Assembly (NCBI RefSeq): GCF_042468235.1
Contig: NZ_CP170386.1
Coordinates: forward strand, 1,860,001 to 1,924,000
Length of the DNA stretch: 64,000 nucleotides
Origin: Lonepinella sp042468235
GTDB lineage: Bacteria; Pseudomonadota; Gammaproteobacteria; Enterobacterales; Pasteurellaceae
Direction of reading: 5' to 3'
How positions within the stretch are numbered: position 1 is the stretch's first letter; every line of letters starts with the position of its first letter. Positions 25,349-35,099 of this stretch are shown here, piece by piece. The translations under genes and the position numbers were made by a program. The notes under the pieces are model-generated. The model made no database searches and was not told where the DNA came from. It saw only the letters and a program-made list of their open reading frames with translations.

Positions 25349-25399
25349 AATCTGCACCTCAATTAGTCGGGATTATATCCAACTGTTGGGATGCAGATT
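25349..25399 (-). terminator. Terminator of the atp operon (long imperfect hairpin)
   Basis: AATCTGCA and TGCAGATT form the outer stem, continuing with one mismatch and one G-U through TCCCAA / TTGAGG and, after unpaired bases, an inner GGAT/ATCC stem with a 3-base loop. On the minus strand it is followed by TTTTTTATTT. It starts about 20 bases past the atpC stop. The 51-base quasi-palindrome could alternatively be derived from joined insertion-sequence ends. Confidence 0.75.
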
Positions 25400-25419
25400 A
25401 GTTTATATTTTAATTTATC

Positions 25420-25848
25420 TTAACGGCTTTTTTTCACTAAGCTTTCCGTTAATTCGTAAGCACGAAGTTTAGCAAGTTCTTGTGAAAGTTTAGCTACCAT
25501 TAATTGATGGTTAGCATCACCAGATTTCGCTATAATATTTTCTTCTGCTTTGCGTTTTGCATTCAAAATGCGATCTTGGTCTAACTCATCACCACGAATA
25601 GCCACATCCGCTAACACAGTAACAATATTAGGTTGGACTTCTAAAAATCCCCCTGACACATAGATAACATCTTCGTTATCATTTTCAAGGGTGAATTTTA
25701 CAATCCCTGGTTTAATCGCTGTCATTAAAGGGGTGTGATTGGCTAAAATCCCTAATTCCCCCTCAATCCCACTTGCTTGAACGCTTTTTACCGCACCTTC
25801 GAAGATTTTTTTCTCCGCACTCACGATAATTAAGTTAAATGTTGCCAT
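25420..25848 (-). CDS. atpC: ATP synthase F1 epsilon subunit
   Basis: 142 residues from MATFNLIIVSAEKKIFEG, the typical N-terminal beta-sandwich opening, with the start chosen after GGAGATCAAA. An in-frame ATG 15 bases earlier falls within the ribosome site. IEGELGILANHTPLMTAIKPG is the conserved block. The C-terminal two helices regulate ATPase activity. It is the last gene of the atp operon, followed by the terminator. Confidence 0.97.
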   Translation of the reverse strand: MATFNLIIVSAEKKIFEGAVKSVQASGIEGELGILANHTPLMTAIKPGIVKFTLENDNEDVIYVSGGFLEVQPNIVTVLADVAIRGDELDQDRILNAKRKAEENIIAKSGDANHQLMVAKLSQELAKLRAYELTESLVKKSR

Positions 25849-25884
25849 TTTGATCTCCTTCAATCTGGTAATCAGTTGAAGTGA

Positions 25885-27258
25885 TTACATATTTTTCGCT
25901 TTTTCAACAACTTCATCGATTGAACCCACCATATAGAACGCTTGTTCTGGAATATGGTCGTATTCACCGTCAAGAATACCTTTGAAGCCACGAATCGTAT
26001 CTTTTAATGACACATATTTACCAGGCGAACCAGTAAATACTTCCGCTACGAAGAATGGTTGTGATAAGAAACGTTCGATTTTACGTGCACGGGCTACCAC
26101 TAATTTATCATCTTCGGAAAGTTCGTCCATACCAAGAATGGCGATAATATCTTTCAATTCTTTGTAACGTTGCAAGATACCTTGTACACCACGTGCCACA
26201 TTATAATGTTCTTCACCGACCACCAATGGATCTAATTGGCGAGAAGTTGAATCTAACGGGTCAACCGCTGGGTAAATACCTAAAGAGGCGATATTACGGC
26301 TTAATACTACGGTAGAGTCCAAGTGCGCAAAGGTTGTCGCTGGCGATGGGTCAGTTAAGTCATCGGCTGGTACGTAAACCGCTTGCACAGAGGTGATAGA
26401 ACCTGTTTTGGTGGAGGTAATACGTTCTTGCAATACACCCATTTCTTCCGCCAAAGTTGGCTGATAACCTACCGCAGAAGGCATACGTCCTAACAACGCT
26501 GACACCTCTGTCCCTGCAAGGGTATAACGATAGATGTTATCTACGAAGAATAATACATCACGACCCTCATCACGGAATTTTTCCGCCATGGTTAAACCGG
26601 TTAATGCCACACGCAGACGGTTGCCTGGTGGCTCATTCATTTGACCATAAACGAGTGATACTTTATCCAATACGTTAGATTCGGTCATTTCGTGGTAGAA
26701 GTCATTACCCTCACGAGTACGTTCACCCACACCGGCGAATACAGAGTAACCTGAGTGTTCAATCGCAATATTACGGATTAATTCCATCATATTCACGGTT
26801 TTACCTACACCTGCACCACCGAATAAACCCACTTTACCACCCTTAGCGAATGGACAAATTAAGTCGATAACCTTGATCCCTGTTTCTAACAATTCTGTAC
26901 TGTTAGATTGATCTTCGTAACTTGGTGCCGCACGGTGGATGGCCCAGTTTTCTTCCGCACCAATGTCACCTTTTTCATCAATCGGCTCACCCAGCACATT
27001 CATAATACGTCCTAAGGTTTTCACGCCCACTGGCACAGAAATTGGGTGACCTGTGTTTTCTACTTTTAAACCACGTTTTAAACCATCAGATGAACCCAGT
27101 GCAATACAACGTACCACACCGCCACCTAATTGTTGTTGCACTTCAAGGGTTAAGCCTGATTCAACTTTTAAGGCATCGTAAACCTTTGGTACAGCATCTT
27201 GTGGGAATTCAACGTCGATTACCGCACCGATAATCTGTACAATTTTTCCTGCTGACAT
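25885..27258 (-). CDS. atpD: ATP synthase F1 beta subunit
   Basis: 457 residues from MSAGKIVQIIGAVIDVEF; the longer frame start at 27303 lies in the atpG tail and is rejected. The catalytic P-loop GGAGVGKT is at residues 147-154, with GERTREGNDFYHEM and VLFFVDNIYRYTLAG. A Tyr in VDNIYRYT replaces the Phe usual in E. coli (VDNIYRFT), a mild variation in Pasteurellaceae-type sequences. It forms the catalytic sites of F1. Codon use suggests high expression. Confidence 0.99.
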   Translation of the reverse strand: MSAGKIVQIIGAVIDVEFPQDAVPKVYDALKVESGLTLEVQQQLGGGVVRCIALGSSDGLKRGLKVENTGHPISVPVGVKTLGRIMNVLGEPIDEKGDIGAEENWAIHRAAPSYEDQSNSTELLETGIKVIDLICPFAKGGKVGLFGGAGVGKTVNMMELIRNIAIEHSGYSVFAGVGERTREGNDFYHEMTESNVLDKVSLVYGQMNEPPGNRLRVALTGLTMAEKFRDEGRDVLFFVDNIYRYTLAGTEVSALLGRMPSAVGYQPTLAEEMGVLQERITSTKTGSITSVQAVYVPADDLTDPSPATTFAHLDSTVVLSRNIASLGIYPAVDPLDSTSRQLDPLVVGEEHYNVARGVQGILQRYKELKDIIAILGMDELSEDDKLVVARARKIERFLSQPFFVAEVFTGSPGKYVSLKDTIRGFKGILDGEYDHIPEQAFYMVGSIDEVVEKAKNM

Positions 27259-27271
27259 TACCTGTTCTCCA

Positions 27272-28141
27272 TTAAATCGCTGCTGCACCAGCAACAATTT
27301 CATTTAATTCATTTGTGATACTTGCTTGGCGAGCTTTGTTATACACCAACTGCAAGTCATTGATTAAATTCCCTGCATTGTCTGTTGCTGCTTTCATCGC
27401 CACCATTCGAGCCGCTTGTTCTGAAGCTAAATTATCAACCACTGCTTGATATACTTGAGATTCTAAATAACGCACCAATAAGCTATCTAATAGCATTTTT
27501 GGATCGGGTTCATAAATATAATCCCAAACATTTTGTCTTTCGCCTAATTTATCAGTTTCTAATTCTGGTAATGGCACAAGCTGTTGGTAAACTGGTTTTT
27601 GCGACATGGTATTAACAAACTTATTGTATGCAATATAAATAGCATCAAGTTCGCCATTACGATAGGAATCGATCATACCATTTACTACACCCAATAAATC
27701 TTCTAATACTGGGTTATCGCCCAAACCTGAATGTTGTCCTTGAATTTTCAAACCAAGAGAACGGAAAAAACCAATCCCTTTTGAACCAATTAAACCAAGT
27801 TCAACAGTCACGCCTTTTTCTTTCCATTGTTTAATTTCGTTAAGTGCGGTCTTAAATAAATTAATATTTAGACCACCGCACATTCCACGATCCGTTGAAA
27901 TAACAAGTACACCTACTTTTTTGACTTCACGTTCAATTAAAAACGGGTGTTTATAACCAACTGTTGCTTTAGACACATGGCTAATAACATTTCTAATGGT
28001 TTCAGAATAAGGGCGAGATGCTGCCATACGATCTTGCGTTTTACGCATTTTCGATGTTGCTACCATTTCCATTGCCTTGGTAATTTTTTGTGTACTTTGT
28101 ACACTGGCAATTTTGGTTTTTATCTCTTTTCCACCAGCCAT
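27272..28141 (-). CDS. atpG: ATP synthase F1 gamma subunit
   Basis: 289 residues, normal length. The N-terminal helix MAGGKEIKTKIASVQSTQKITKAMEMVATSKMRK and the C-terminal helix ending TNELNEIVAGAAAI form the coiled-coil rotor shaft. STDRGMCGGLN is the conserved central block. It sits between atpA and atpD in the standard order, 13 bases before the atpD start. Confidence 0.98.
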   Translation of the reverse strand: MAGGKEIKTKIASVQSTQKITKAMEMVATSKMRKTQDRMAASRPYSETIRNVISHVSKATVGYKHPFLIEREVKKVGVLVISTDRGMCGGLNINLFKTALNEIKQWKEKGVTVELGLIGSKGIGFFRSLGLKIQGQHSGLGDNPVLEDLLGVVNGMIDSYRNGELDAIYIAYNKFVNTMSQKPVYQQLVPLPELETDKLGERQNVWDYIYEPDPKMLLDSLLVRYLESQVYQAVVDNLASEQAARMVAMKAATDNAGNLINDLQLVYNKARQASITNELNEIVAGAAAI

Positions 28142-28157
28142 GTTATTTCTCCGTTAA

Positions 28158-29699
28158 TTACCAAGCATTATTTGCTTTGAAACTATCTAAAATACCTTTC
28201 AGCGTATTTTTAATTTCATCGTTATAATTGCCTGATTTATTGAGTTCCTGCATAAATTCAGCATATTGACGATGAGCATAATCTAAAAGTGCAGTTTCAA
28301 AACTGGCAATTTTATTTAATTCCACATCTTCTAAATAACCAAATTCAACGGCAAATAACACTAATGCTTGTTCAGAAACACTGAGCGGAGCATATTGTTT
28401 TTGTTTCAATAATTCGGTTACTTTTTCACCGTGGGATAATTGTTTACGAGTGGCATCATCGAGATCTGATGCAAATTGTGCGAACGCCGCTAACTCACGA
28501 TATTGTGCTAAGGCAGTACGGATACCCCCAGCGAGTTTTTTCACCACTTTAGTCTGAGCTGCACCACCCACACGAGATACCGAAATACCTGGGTTTACCG
28601 CAGGGCGAATACCTGAGTTAAACAAGTTAGATTCTAAGAAAATCTGACCATCGGTAATGGAAATTACGTTGGTTGGAACGAACGCTGATACGTCCCCTGC
28701 TTGGGTTTCAATGATTGGAAGTGCGGTTAAAGAACCTGTTTTACCTTTCACTTCACCATTAGTAAAGCGTTCTACATAATCGGCATTGACACGAGAGGCA
28801 CGCTCTAATAGACGGCTATGTAAATAGAATACGTCACCTGGATAGGCTTCACGACCTGGCGGACGGCGTAATAATAAGGAAATTTGACGATAGGCTACCG
28901 CTTGTTTAGATAAATCATCATAAATGATTAACGCATCTTCACCACGATCACGGAAATATTCACCCATTGCACAACCAGCATAAGGGGCTAAATATTGTAA
29001 CGCAGCTGATTCAGAAGCCGATGCCACCACCACGATAGTGTTCGCTAACGCACCATGTTCTTCTAATTTACGTACCACGTTAGCAATGGTTGATGCTTTT
29101 TGCCCAATCGCCACATAAATACATTTAATGCCTGAATCACGTTGGTTAATGATCGCATCAATGGCTAATGCGGTTTTACCCGTTTGACGGTCGCCGATAA
29201 TCAACTCACGTTGACCACGACCGATTGGCACCATGGAGTCCACTGCTTTATAACCCGTTTGTACAGGTTGATCCACGGATTGACGGTCGATAACCCCAGG
29301 GGCAATCACTTCAACGGGTGAGAAACCGTCATTTTCGATTTCGCCTTTACCGTCTATCGGTTCACCTAAGGTGTTCACCACACGACCTAATAAACCACGA
29401 CCCACTGGTACTTCAAGGATTCGACCTGTACATTGCACTTCCACACCTTCTGCTAAGTCTGCATAAGGTCCCATCACTACCGCACCGACAGAATCACGTT
29501 CCAAGTTTAATGCCATAGCAAAACGGTTGTCAGGTAAGGCAATCATCTCACCTTGCATTACATCACTTAAACCGTGAATACGGATAATCCCGTCACTCAC
29601 GGAAACGATTGTCCCTGTGTTGCGAGCTTCGCTCACCACATCAAATTGGGCAATGCGTTTTTTAATCAATTCACTAATTTCTGTTGAATTTAGTTGCAT
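28158..29699 (-). CDS. atpA: ATP synthase F1 alpha subunit
   Basis: 513 residues from MQLNSTEISELIKKRI. An upstream in-frame start (29753) lies within atpH and is not used. Walker A GDRQTGKT is at residues 169-176, and the arginine-finger region is in PAVNPGISVSRVGGAAQ. It forms the regulatory, non-catalytic nucleotide sites of F1. It follows atpH by 16 bases. Confidence 0.99.
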   Translation of the reverse strand: MQLNSTEISELIKKRIAQFDVVSEARNTGTIVSVSDGIIRIHGLSDVMQGEMIALPDNRFAMALNLERDSVGAVVMGPYADLAEGVEVQCTGRILEVPVGRGLLGRVVNTLGEPIDGKGEIENDGFSPVEVIAPGVIDRQSVDQPVQTGYKAVDSMVPIGRGQRELIIGDRQTGKTALAIDAIINQRDSGIKCIYVAIGQKASTIANVVRKLEEHGALANTIVVVASASESAALQYLAPYAGCAMGEYFRDRGEDALIIYDDLSKQAVAYRQISLLLRRPPGREAYPGDVFYLHSRLLERASRVNADYVERFTNGEVKGKTGSLTALPIIETQAGDVSAFVPTNVISITDGQIFLESNLFNSGIRPAVNPGISVSRVGGAAQTKVVKKLAGGIRTALAQYRELAAFAQFASDLDDATRKQLSHGEKVTELLKQKQYAPLSVSEQALVLFAVEFGYLEDVELNKIASFETALLDYAHRQYAEFMQELNKSGNYNDEIKNTLKGILDSFKANNAW

Positions 29700-29715
29700 T
29701 TTAAATTCCTTCTTT

Positions 29716-30261
29716 TCATTGCAATTCGTTAGCCAAACGATCGAGCTGACCACGACTTGAACCGTCTATCACAAAATCATCGGTACGAATAATAACCCCT
29801 GCGATCAGCGAGCTATCTACACTGCAATTTAATTTCACTTTGCGAGCAAGTCTTTTTTCCATTGCGGCGACAATTTTTTGTTGTTGCGTTGCACTTAATG
29901 GTTGAGCCGAAATGGCTTGAACTTCCGTGCTAGCATTATGTTCTTCCACATAATGTTGAAATTCATCAAATACTGCTGGAAGTGCCGTCAATCGCTTATT
30001 TTCAGCCATTAACCGAATCAGATTTTGCCCATATTGATCAAGTTGTTCGCCACAAATTGAAATCACCGTATCTGCCACTTTTTTAGCAGAAAAAGAACTG
30101 CTTAAAAAAGATTGCACCTGTTCATTTTCTGCTACCTGTGCCGCAAAACTGAGCATTTCTGTCCATTTTTGCACCGCACTTTTATCGGTCGCTGACTGTT
30201 CAACGGCAAAATCAAATGCTGCTTTGGCATAAGGGCGAGCTATCGTAGTTAATTCTGACAT
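29716..30261 (-). CDS. atpH: ATP synthase F1 delta subunit
   Basis: Around 181 residues from MSELTTIARPYAKAAFDFA, the conserved N-terminal block. The C-terminal part SLIAGVIIRTDDFVIDGSSRGQLDRLANEL is the other family signature. It connects F1 to the b-subunit stator. The start sits 13 bases after the atpF stop and follows a GAAGGTTGAGCTT ribosome site; an in-frame ATG 27 bases earlier overlaps atpF and is less likely. Confidence 0.97.
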   Translation of the reverse strand: MSELTTIARPYAKAAFDFAVEQSATDKSAVQKWTEMLSFAAQVAENEQVQSFLSSSFSAKKVADTVISICGEQLDQYGQNLIRLMAENKRLTALPAVFDEFQHYVEEHNASTEVQAISAQPLSATQQQKIVAAMEKRLARKVKLNCSVDSSLIAGVIIRTDDFVIDGSSRGQLDRLANELQ

Positions 30262-30274
30262 AAGCTCAACCTTC

Positions 30275-30745
30275 CTATAATTCTGCAACTAACTTATCAA
30301 TAATGTCACTGTTGGCCGCTTCATCAATGGTACGACCCACAATTTTCTCTGCACCTGCAATCGCAAGTGAAGCCACTTTCACACGTAATTCTTCTTGCAC
30401 ACGTTTACGTTCAGATTCAACTTCTGCATAACCTTGTTCAATAATTTTGGCTTTCAAAGTTTCCGCTTCTGCTTTCACTTCTTCTAGCACTTCATTACGG
30501 CGTTTATTGGCTAAATCGATAATTTCTTGTGCTTGTAATTTTGCTTTAGAAATTTCTTCTTCCGCTAATACTTTCGTATCGGCTTGCTCTTTTTTAGCCG
30601 CTTCGGCAGACGCTAACGCATTGGCAATATTCGCCTGACGATCTTCAATCGCTTTAATGAGCGGTGGCCAAACATATTTCATACAAAACGCAACGAAAAT
30701 TGCGAATGCAATAAGTTGACCGATTAATGTTGCATTTAAATTCAC
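30275..30745 (-). CDS. atpF: ATP synthase F0 b subunit
   Basis: 156 residues, exactly the common length. A single N-terminal membrane helix (about 5-25, LIGQLIAFAIFVAFCMKYVWPPL) leads into a long charged coiled coil that forms the peripheral stalk. The start follows TAGGAGGGC. A long-range complementary pair, AAGTCGG with CCGACTT, lies between atpE and atpF. Confidence 0.98.
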   Translation of the reverse strand: MNLNATLIGQLIAFAIFVAFCMKYVWPPLIKAIEDRQANIANALASAEAAKKEQADTKVLAEEEISKAKLQAQEIIDLANKRRNEVLEEVKAEAETLKAKIIEQGYAEVESERKRVQEELRVKVASLAIAGAEKIVGRTIDEAANSDIIDKLVAEL

Positions 30746-30820
30746 AACGCCCTCCTACTAAAAAGTCGGTGAAGTTATCCCAGATAATCCTCTGAAATAA
30801 CAATAAATATCAAGCCCGAC

Positions 30821-31075
30821 TTATTTTAATAAATCAATGAACGGGTTTGCGAAGATGAAAAGTAATGAAATACCCACAGCAATCATTGCGATAGCATCTA
30901 AAAGACCAGCAACGATAAACATTTTCGTTTGTAAGCTACTGGCTAATTCTGGCTGACGAGCAGAAGATTCTAAGAATTTACCGCCTAAAATAGCAAAGCC
31001 AATCGCTGTTCCCAGTGCGGCAAAAGCTAATAAAATTGATGCACCAATAATTGTTGCTGTAATTACAGATTCCAT
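30821..31075 (-). CDS. atpE: ATP synthase F0 c subunit
   Basis: 84 residues from [22 protein letters not shown]. It is a hairpin of two membrane helices joined by the polar loop ARQPEL. The ion-carrying acid is D60 in the second helix ([16 protein letters not shown]), as in proton-using enzymes. An earlier ATG (31087) overlaps the ribosome site. It forms the rotor ring and is needed in many copies, so its translation should exceed that of its neighbours. Confidence 0.98.
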
Positions 31076-31139
31076 AATGTTCTCCATTAAAAGATTAATA
31101 AATAAGCCCTAAGGCTAGGATTGTTAATAAAAAATTCGT

Positions 31140-31931
31140 TTAATGATCTGCTTTGTTATAAGCAATACTCAAATAAACTATTGTCAACATCATAAAGATG
31201 AAAGCCTGTAAGGTAATCACCAATATATGAAAAATAGCCCATACTAAATGTAATGGGATACCTAATGCTTGCAAAGCAAAATTATCTGCCATATACATGA
31301 CAGCGATAAGAATAAAGATTAACTCACCAGCGTACATATTACCAAACAGACGGAATGCTAAAGAAATCGGTTTAGCTAATAATGTGACGGTTTCAAGAAT
31401 AAAGTTAACAGGAATAAATGCCCAATGATTGAAAGGGTGGAGCGTATATTCTTTTACTAATCCACTAAAACCTTTTGATTTGACGGTATAAAATAGGATT
31501 AAACAGAATACGCAAATCGACATACCTAAGGTGGCACTAATATCTGCAGTTGGCACAGCACGTAAATGATGAACACCAATTAAATTAGCAAACTGCGGTA
31601 GAAAATCAACAGGAATCAAGTCGATGGCATTCATAATGAATACCCAACAGAAAATGGTTAATGCCAGTGGAGCAATAGCATTACGCGGACCATGGAAGTT
31701 ATCTTTGACTAAACCGTCCACCCACTCAATGACTATTTCAGTAAAACATTGTAATTTTCCAGGTACGCCTGAAGTGGCTTTTTTAGCTACACGGGAAAAA
31801 ATAAACAGGAAAATAGCACCCGATACTAAGGAAAAAAACAAGGTATCTAAATGCACCGCCCAAAAGCCATCGCCAGATGAAAGGAAACTCAAATGGTGAC
31901 TAATATAATCAGCAGTTGTTAAATTTGACAT
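31140..31931 (-). CDS. atpB: ATP synthase F0 a subunit
   Basis: 263 residues with five or six membrane helices. The essential arginine is in SLAFRLFGNMYAGELIF, and PVNFILETVTLLAKPISL precedes it. It forms the proton half-channels against the c-ring in the inner membrane. It follows atpI by 25 bases. Confidence 0.98.
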   Translation of the reverse strand: MSNLTTADYISHHLSFLSSGDGFWAVHLDTLFFSLVSGAIFLFIFSRVAKKATSGVPGKLQCFTEIVIEWVDGLVKDNFHGPRNAIAPLALTIFCWVFIMNAIDLIPVDFLPQFANLIGVHHLRAVPTADISATLGMSICVFCLILFYTVKSKGFSGLVKEYTLHPFNHWAFIPVNFILETVTLLAKPISLAFRLFGNMYAGELIFILIAVMYMADNFALQALGIPLHLVWAIFHILVITLQAFIFMMLTIVYLSIAYNKADH

Positions 31932-31956
31932 ATTAATAAAACCTTTCTGTAAATTA

Positions 31957-32352
31957 TTAATTACGTTGTTTAAATATATTCAAAATAAAAGGTAATAGAC
32001 TATTTAAAGCAAGAGCAATAAAAAAGCCTATAAAAAAAGTGAATACATTATTTACCACTAAATATTTAATTGATATAACAATTAAAAGTATAGCAAAAAG
32101 GAATTTTATAGCTTCAAGACTATAAAATAGTGTTATTTTTATCGGTTCAGCTCTTTTTTTAGCATAAAAAAAAGCAAAGTAAATAACTATCGCACTTGAT
32201 ATAAAAATAACCAAATATCCTATGCTAAAGGCATAAGCAAGTGGAGTATCAAACAATGACAGTATAAAAAAAGCAATAATTAGAACAACAAATTCGATTA
32301 TATATACTTTTTTATACAATTTTTGAGCTTGTTGTAGTACAGCCGACATCAT
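31957..32352 (-). CDS. atpI: ATP synthase subunit I (AtpI)
   Basis: 131 residues with four predicted membrane helices (about 18-34, 38-58, 76-96 and 98-122) and few charged loops. It lies at the head of the atp operon, the position of atpI, and has its usual size. AtpI-type proteins assist assembly of the c-ring. Sequence conservation in this family is low, so the call leans on position. The start could be the first or second of two adjacent ATG codons. Confidence 0.85.
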   Translation of the reverse strand: MMSAVLQQAQKLYKKVYIIEFVVLIIAFFILSLFDTPLAYAFSIGYLVIFISSAIVIYFAFFYAKKRAEPIKITLFYSLEAIKFLFAILLIVISIKYLVVNNVFTFFIGFFIALALNSLLPFILNIFKQRN

Positions 32353-32409
32353 TTACGCCCAGTAAAGTCTAAAAAACGTTCAAACAGACTAAAGTCTGAA
32401 AGCTCTTGA

Positions 32410-32438
32410 ATTATCACCTATAAAGGTATTTATTGCAA
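32410..32438 (-). promoter_or_regulatory. Candidate promoter of the atp operon
   Basis: On the minus strand TTGCAA (32433-32438) and GATAAT (32410-32415) are separated by 17 bases. Transcription from about 32403 would give a leader of about 50 bases that includes a CAGACT/AGTCTG hairpin (32385-32398). Confidence 0.55.
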
Positions 32439-32558
32439 TCAATTAAGCAGTAAAAATTAACTTAGATTACATTTTTATTAGATGAATAACAAAATTCCAT
32501 AGTATTTCTTTATAACTATAAATAATTCCATAAAAAATTAAAAATTTTAACCGCACTA

Positions 32559-33212
32559 TTACTGTTGCATAGATTGGACTTTCTTAACCAATACTAAATG
32601 CCGTTCACCGATTAATTCCGGCACTTGTAACACAATGACTTGTTGAACGGTAAAATCTGCCGAAAGCTGTTGTACTTCGTCTTGATTATATTGCCCTTTT
32701 AATGCATAAAATAATCCTTTTTCCGAAAGCAGATGATGACACCAATCGGTCATATCTTTTAGACTAGCAAAGGCACGACTTAATACGCCATCAAATAGAT
32801 GATCGGGCTTAAATTCTTCTACACGACTCAGCACGGGTTCAATATTAGTTAATCCTAACTCTCGCACGGCATTGCGAATAAAGCTAATACGTTTACCTAA
32901 ACTATCTAGCAAACAGAATTGTTTATCAGGGTTAATAATCGCTAAGGGTAAGCCTGGTAAACCTGGTCCTGTTCCCACATCAATAAAATCTGAACCTTGT
33001 AAATAAGGACTTACCACAAGACTATCCATAATATGTTTTACTAACATGTCTTGCGGATCACGTACTGATGTTAAATTATAAGCTTTATTCCATTTATGTA
33101 ATAATAACACCAACTGTACTAATTGCGTTTTTTGCAGATCAGTCAAGCAAAGTGCGGTGGTTTTTAACAAAAATTCTAATTTTTCGGCTAAAGTTTGTTG
33201 TAAATTATTCAC
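32559..33212 (-). CDS. rsmG: 16S rRNA (guanine-527 N7)-methyltransferase
   Basis: 217 residues. The SAM-binding motif is DFIDVGTGPGLPGLPLAI, and SVRDPQDMLVKHIMDSLVVSPYL is the family block. It methylates G527 of 16S rRNA. The start overlaps the mnmG stop by 8 bases, so the two are co-transcribed, as gidB follows gidA in most gammaproteobacteria. About 200 bases separate it from atpI. Confidence 0.97.
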   Translation of the reverse strand: MNNLQQTLAEKLEFLLKTTALCLTDLQKTQLVQLVLLLHKWNKAYNLTSVRDPQDMLVKHIMDSLVVSPYLQGSDFIDVGTGPGLPGLPLAIINPDKQFCLLDSLGKRISFIRNAVRELGLTNIEPVLSRVEEFKPDHLFDGVLSRAFASLKDMTDWCHHLLSEKGLFYALKGQYNQDEVQQLSADFTVQQVIVLQVPELIGERHLVLVKKVQSMQQ

Positions 33213-35094
33213 TACGTTTTAACATTCCCTGTTTTTTCAAATTCACCAATAAAATGGAAATTGCCGCTGGGGTAATGCCTGAAATGCGACTGGCTTGTCC
33301 AATAGAGACGGGACGATGTTGTTCTAATTTAGCCCGCACTTCATTAGAAAGTCCTACCACTAAACTATAATCAAAACGTTCTGGAATAGCTGTATTTTCA
33401 TGACGTTTTTGTTTTTCAATTTCGTCTTTCTGATGTTCAATATAACCTTGATATTTAACCGCTATCTCTACTTGCTCGGCAGCTTGTTTATCTTCCAAGG
33501 CTGGCGCAAATAAAGCGGTTTTAGTTAAAATATCATACGTTATTTCAGGACGACGTAATAAATCAATACCGTTAGCTTCACGCAAAATAGAGGTATTTAC
33601 TAAATTATTGATTTCATCTAAATACTCAGATTTTGTGTGAATCCAAATTTGTTTTAAACGTTCTTGTTCTTTGGCAATATTATCCATTTTTTGATTAAAT
33701 CTTGCCCAACGTTTTTCATCTATTAAACCCAGTTCGTGAGCAATTGGGGTTAAACGAATATCAGCATTATCTTCGCGTAATAATAAACGGTATTCCGCAC
33801 GCGAAGTAAATACACGGTATGGTTCTTTTGTGCCTAAAGTACAAAGATCATCAACCAAAACACCGGTATAAGCCTGATCACGGCGTGGATACCAAGGATC
33901 TTTTTCTTGCACAAACAATCCAGCGTTAATCCCTGCTAACAAGCCTTGTGCTGCGGCTTCTTCATAACCTGTGGTACCATTAATTTGACCTGCAAAGAAT
34001 AATCCTTTAATCATTTTGGTTTCTAAAGTAGGTTTTAAATCTCTAGGATCGAAATAATCATATTCAATGGCATAACCCGGTTTCACGATCCTTGTTTTTT
34101 CCAAGCCAACCATGGAATTAACAATCCCCATTTGCACATCAAAAGGCAAACTGGTAGAAATACCGTTAGGGTACACTTCATTAGAGGTTAACCCCTCTGG
34201 TTCAAGATAAATTTGATGCGAATTACGATCGGCGAAACGCATAACTTTATCTTCAATAGATGGACAATAACGCGGTCCGATCCCTTCAATGATCCCTGTA
34301 AACATTGGACTACGATCCAAATTTTGACGGATCACTTGGTGGGTTTTTTCATTAGTATGGGTAATAAAACATGGTATTTGACGGGGATGTTGATCCAGGG
34401 TTCCCATAAAGGAAAATACTGGTAACTGAGTATCACCATGTTGTTTAGCTAACACATCAAAATTAATTGTCCGTGCATCTAAACGGGGTGGTGTCCCTGT
34501 TTTTAAACGATCTACACGCAAGCCTAGATCACGTAAACGGTGAGAAAGGGAAACCGATGCAGGATCGCCAGCTCGTCCACCTTCGTAATTTTGTAAACCA
34601 ATATGGATCTTACCTGCTAAAAATGTCCCTGCCGTCAATACCACCGATCTGGCACGGAATTTTAAGCCCATTTTAGTTTCCACCCCAGTAACTTGATCCT
34701 GTTCGATCAACACATCGGTCACTTCTTGTTGGAAAATATCTAAATTAGGTTGATTTTCAAGGGCAATCCGTACCGCTTGACGATATAAAACTCGATCTGC
34801 TTGCGCTCGAGTCGCTCGTACAGCTGGACCTTTTGAACTATTTAAGGTACGAAATTGAATACCTGCTTGATCGGTCGCTGTTGCCATTAATCCACCCATG
34901 GCATCAATTTCTTTGACTAAATGCCCTTTGCCAATTCCCCCAATAGCTGGATTACAAGACATTTGTCCAAGGGTATCAATATTATGAGTTAATAAAAGGG
35001 TTTTAAGTCCCATTCGAGCTGGAGCAAGAGCAGCTTCTGTGCCTGCGTGACCGCCACCAATCACGATCACATCATAATTTTCAGTATAAAACAT
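33205..35094 (-). CDS. mnmG: tRNA uridine 5-carboxymethylaminomethyl modification enzyme MnmG (GidA)
   Basis: 629 residues, normal length. The FAD-binding motif VIVIGGGHAGTEAALAPARMG starts near residue 9. Then CNPAIGGIGKGHLVKEIDAMGG and, in the middle, GPRYCPSIEDKVMRFADR with a redox cysteine. With MnmE it modifies U34 of certain tRNAs. It is next to oriC, as in E. coli, and its upstream region forms the left part of the origin. Confidence 0.98.
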   Translation of the reverse strand: MFYTENYDVIVIGGGHAGTEAALAPARMGLKTLLLTHNIDTLGQMSCNPAIGGIGKGHLVKEIDAMGGLMATATDQAGIQFRTLNSSKGPAVRATRAQADRVLYRQAVRIALENQPNLDIFQQEVTDVLIEQDQVTGVETKMGLKFRARSVVLTAGTFLAGKIHIGLQNYEGGRAGDPASVSLSHRLRDLGLRVDRLKTGTPPRLDARTINFDVLAKQHGDTQLPVFSFMGTLDQHPRQIPCFITHTNEKTHQVIRQNLDRSPMFTGIIEGIGPRYCPSIEDKVMRFADRNSHQIYLEPEGLTSNEVYPNGISTSLPFDVQMGIVNSMVGLEKTRIVKPGYAIEYDYFDPRDLKPTLETKMIKGLFFAGQINGTTGYEEAAAQGLLAGINAGLFVQEKDPWYPRRDQAYTGVLVDDLCTLGTKEPYRVFTSRAEYRLLLREDNADIRLTPIAHELGLIDEKRWARFNQKMDNIAKEQERLKQIWIHTKSEYLDEINNLVNTSILREANGIDLLRRPEITYDILTKTALFAPALEDKQAAEQVEIAVKYQGYIEHQKDEIEKQKRHENTAIPERFDYSLVVGLSNEVRAKLEQHRPVSIGQASRISGITPAAISILLVNLKKQGMLKRSE

Positions 35095-35099
35095 TAGAA

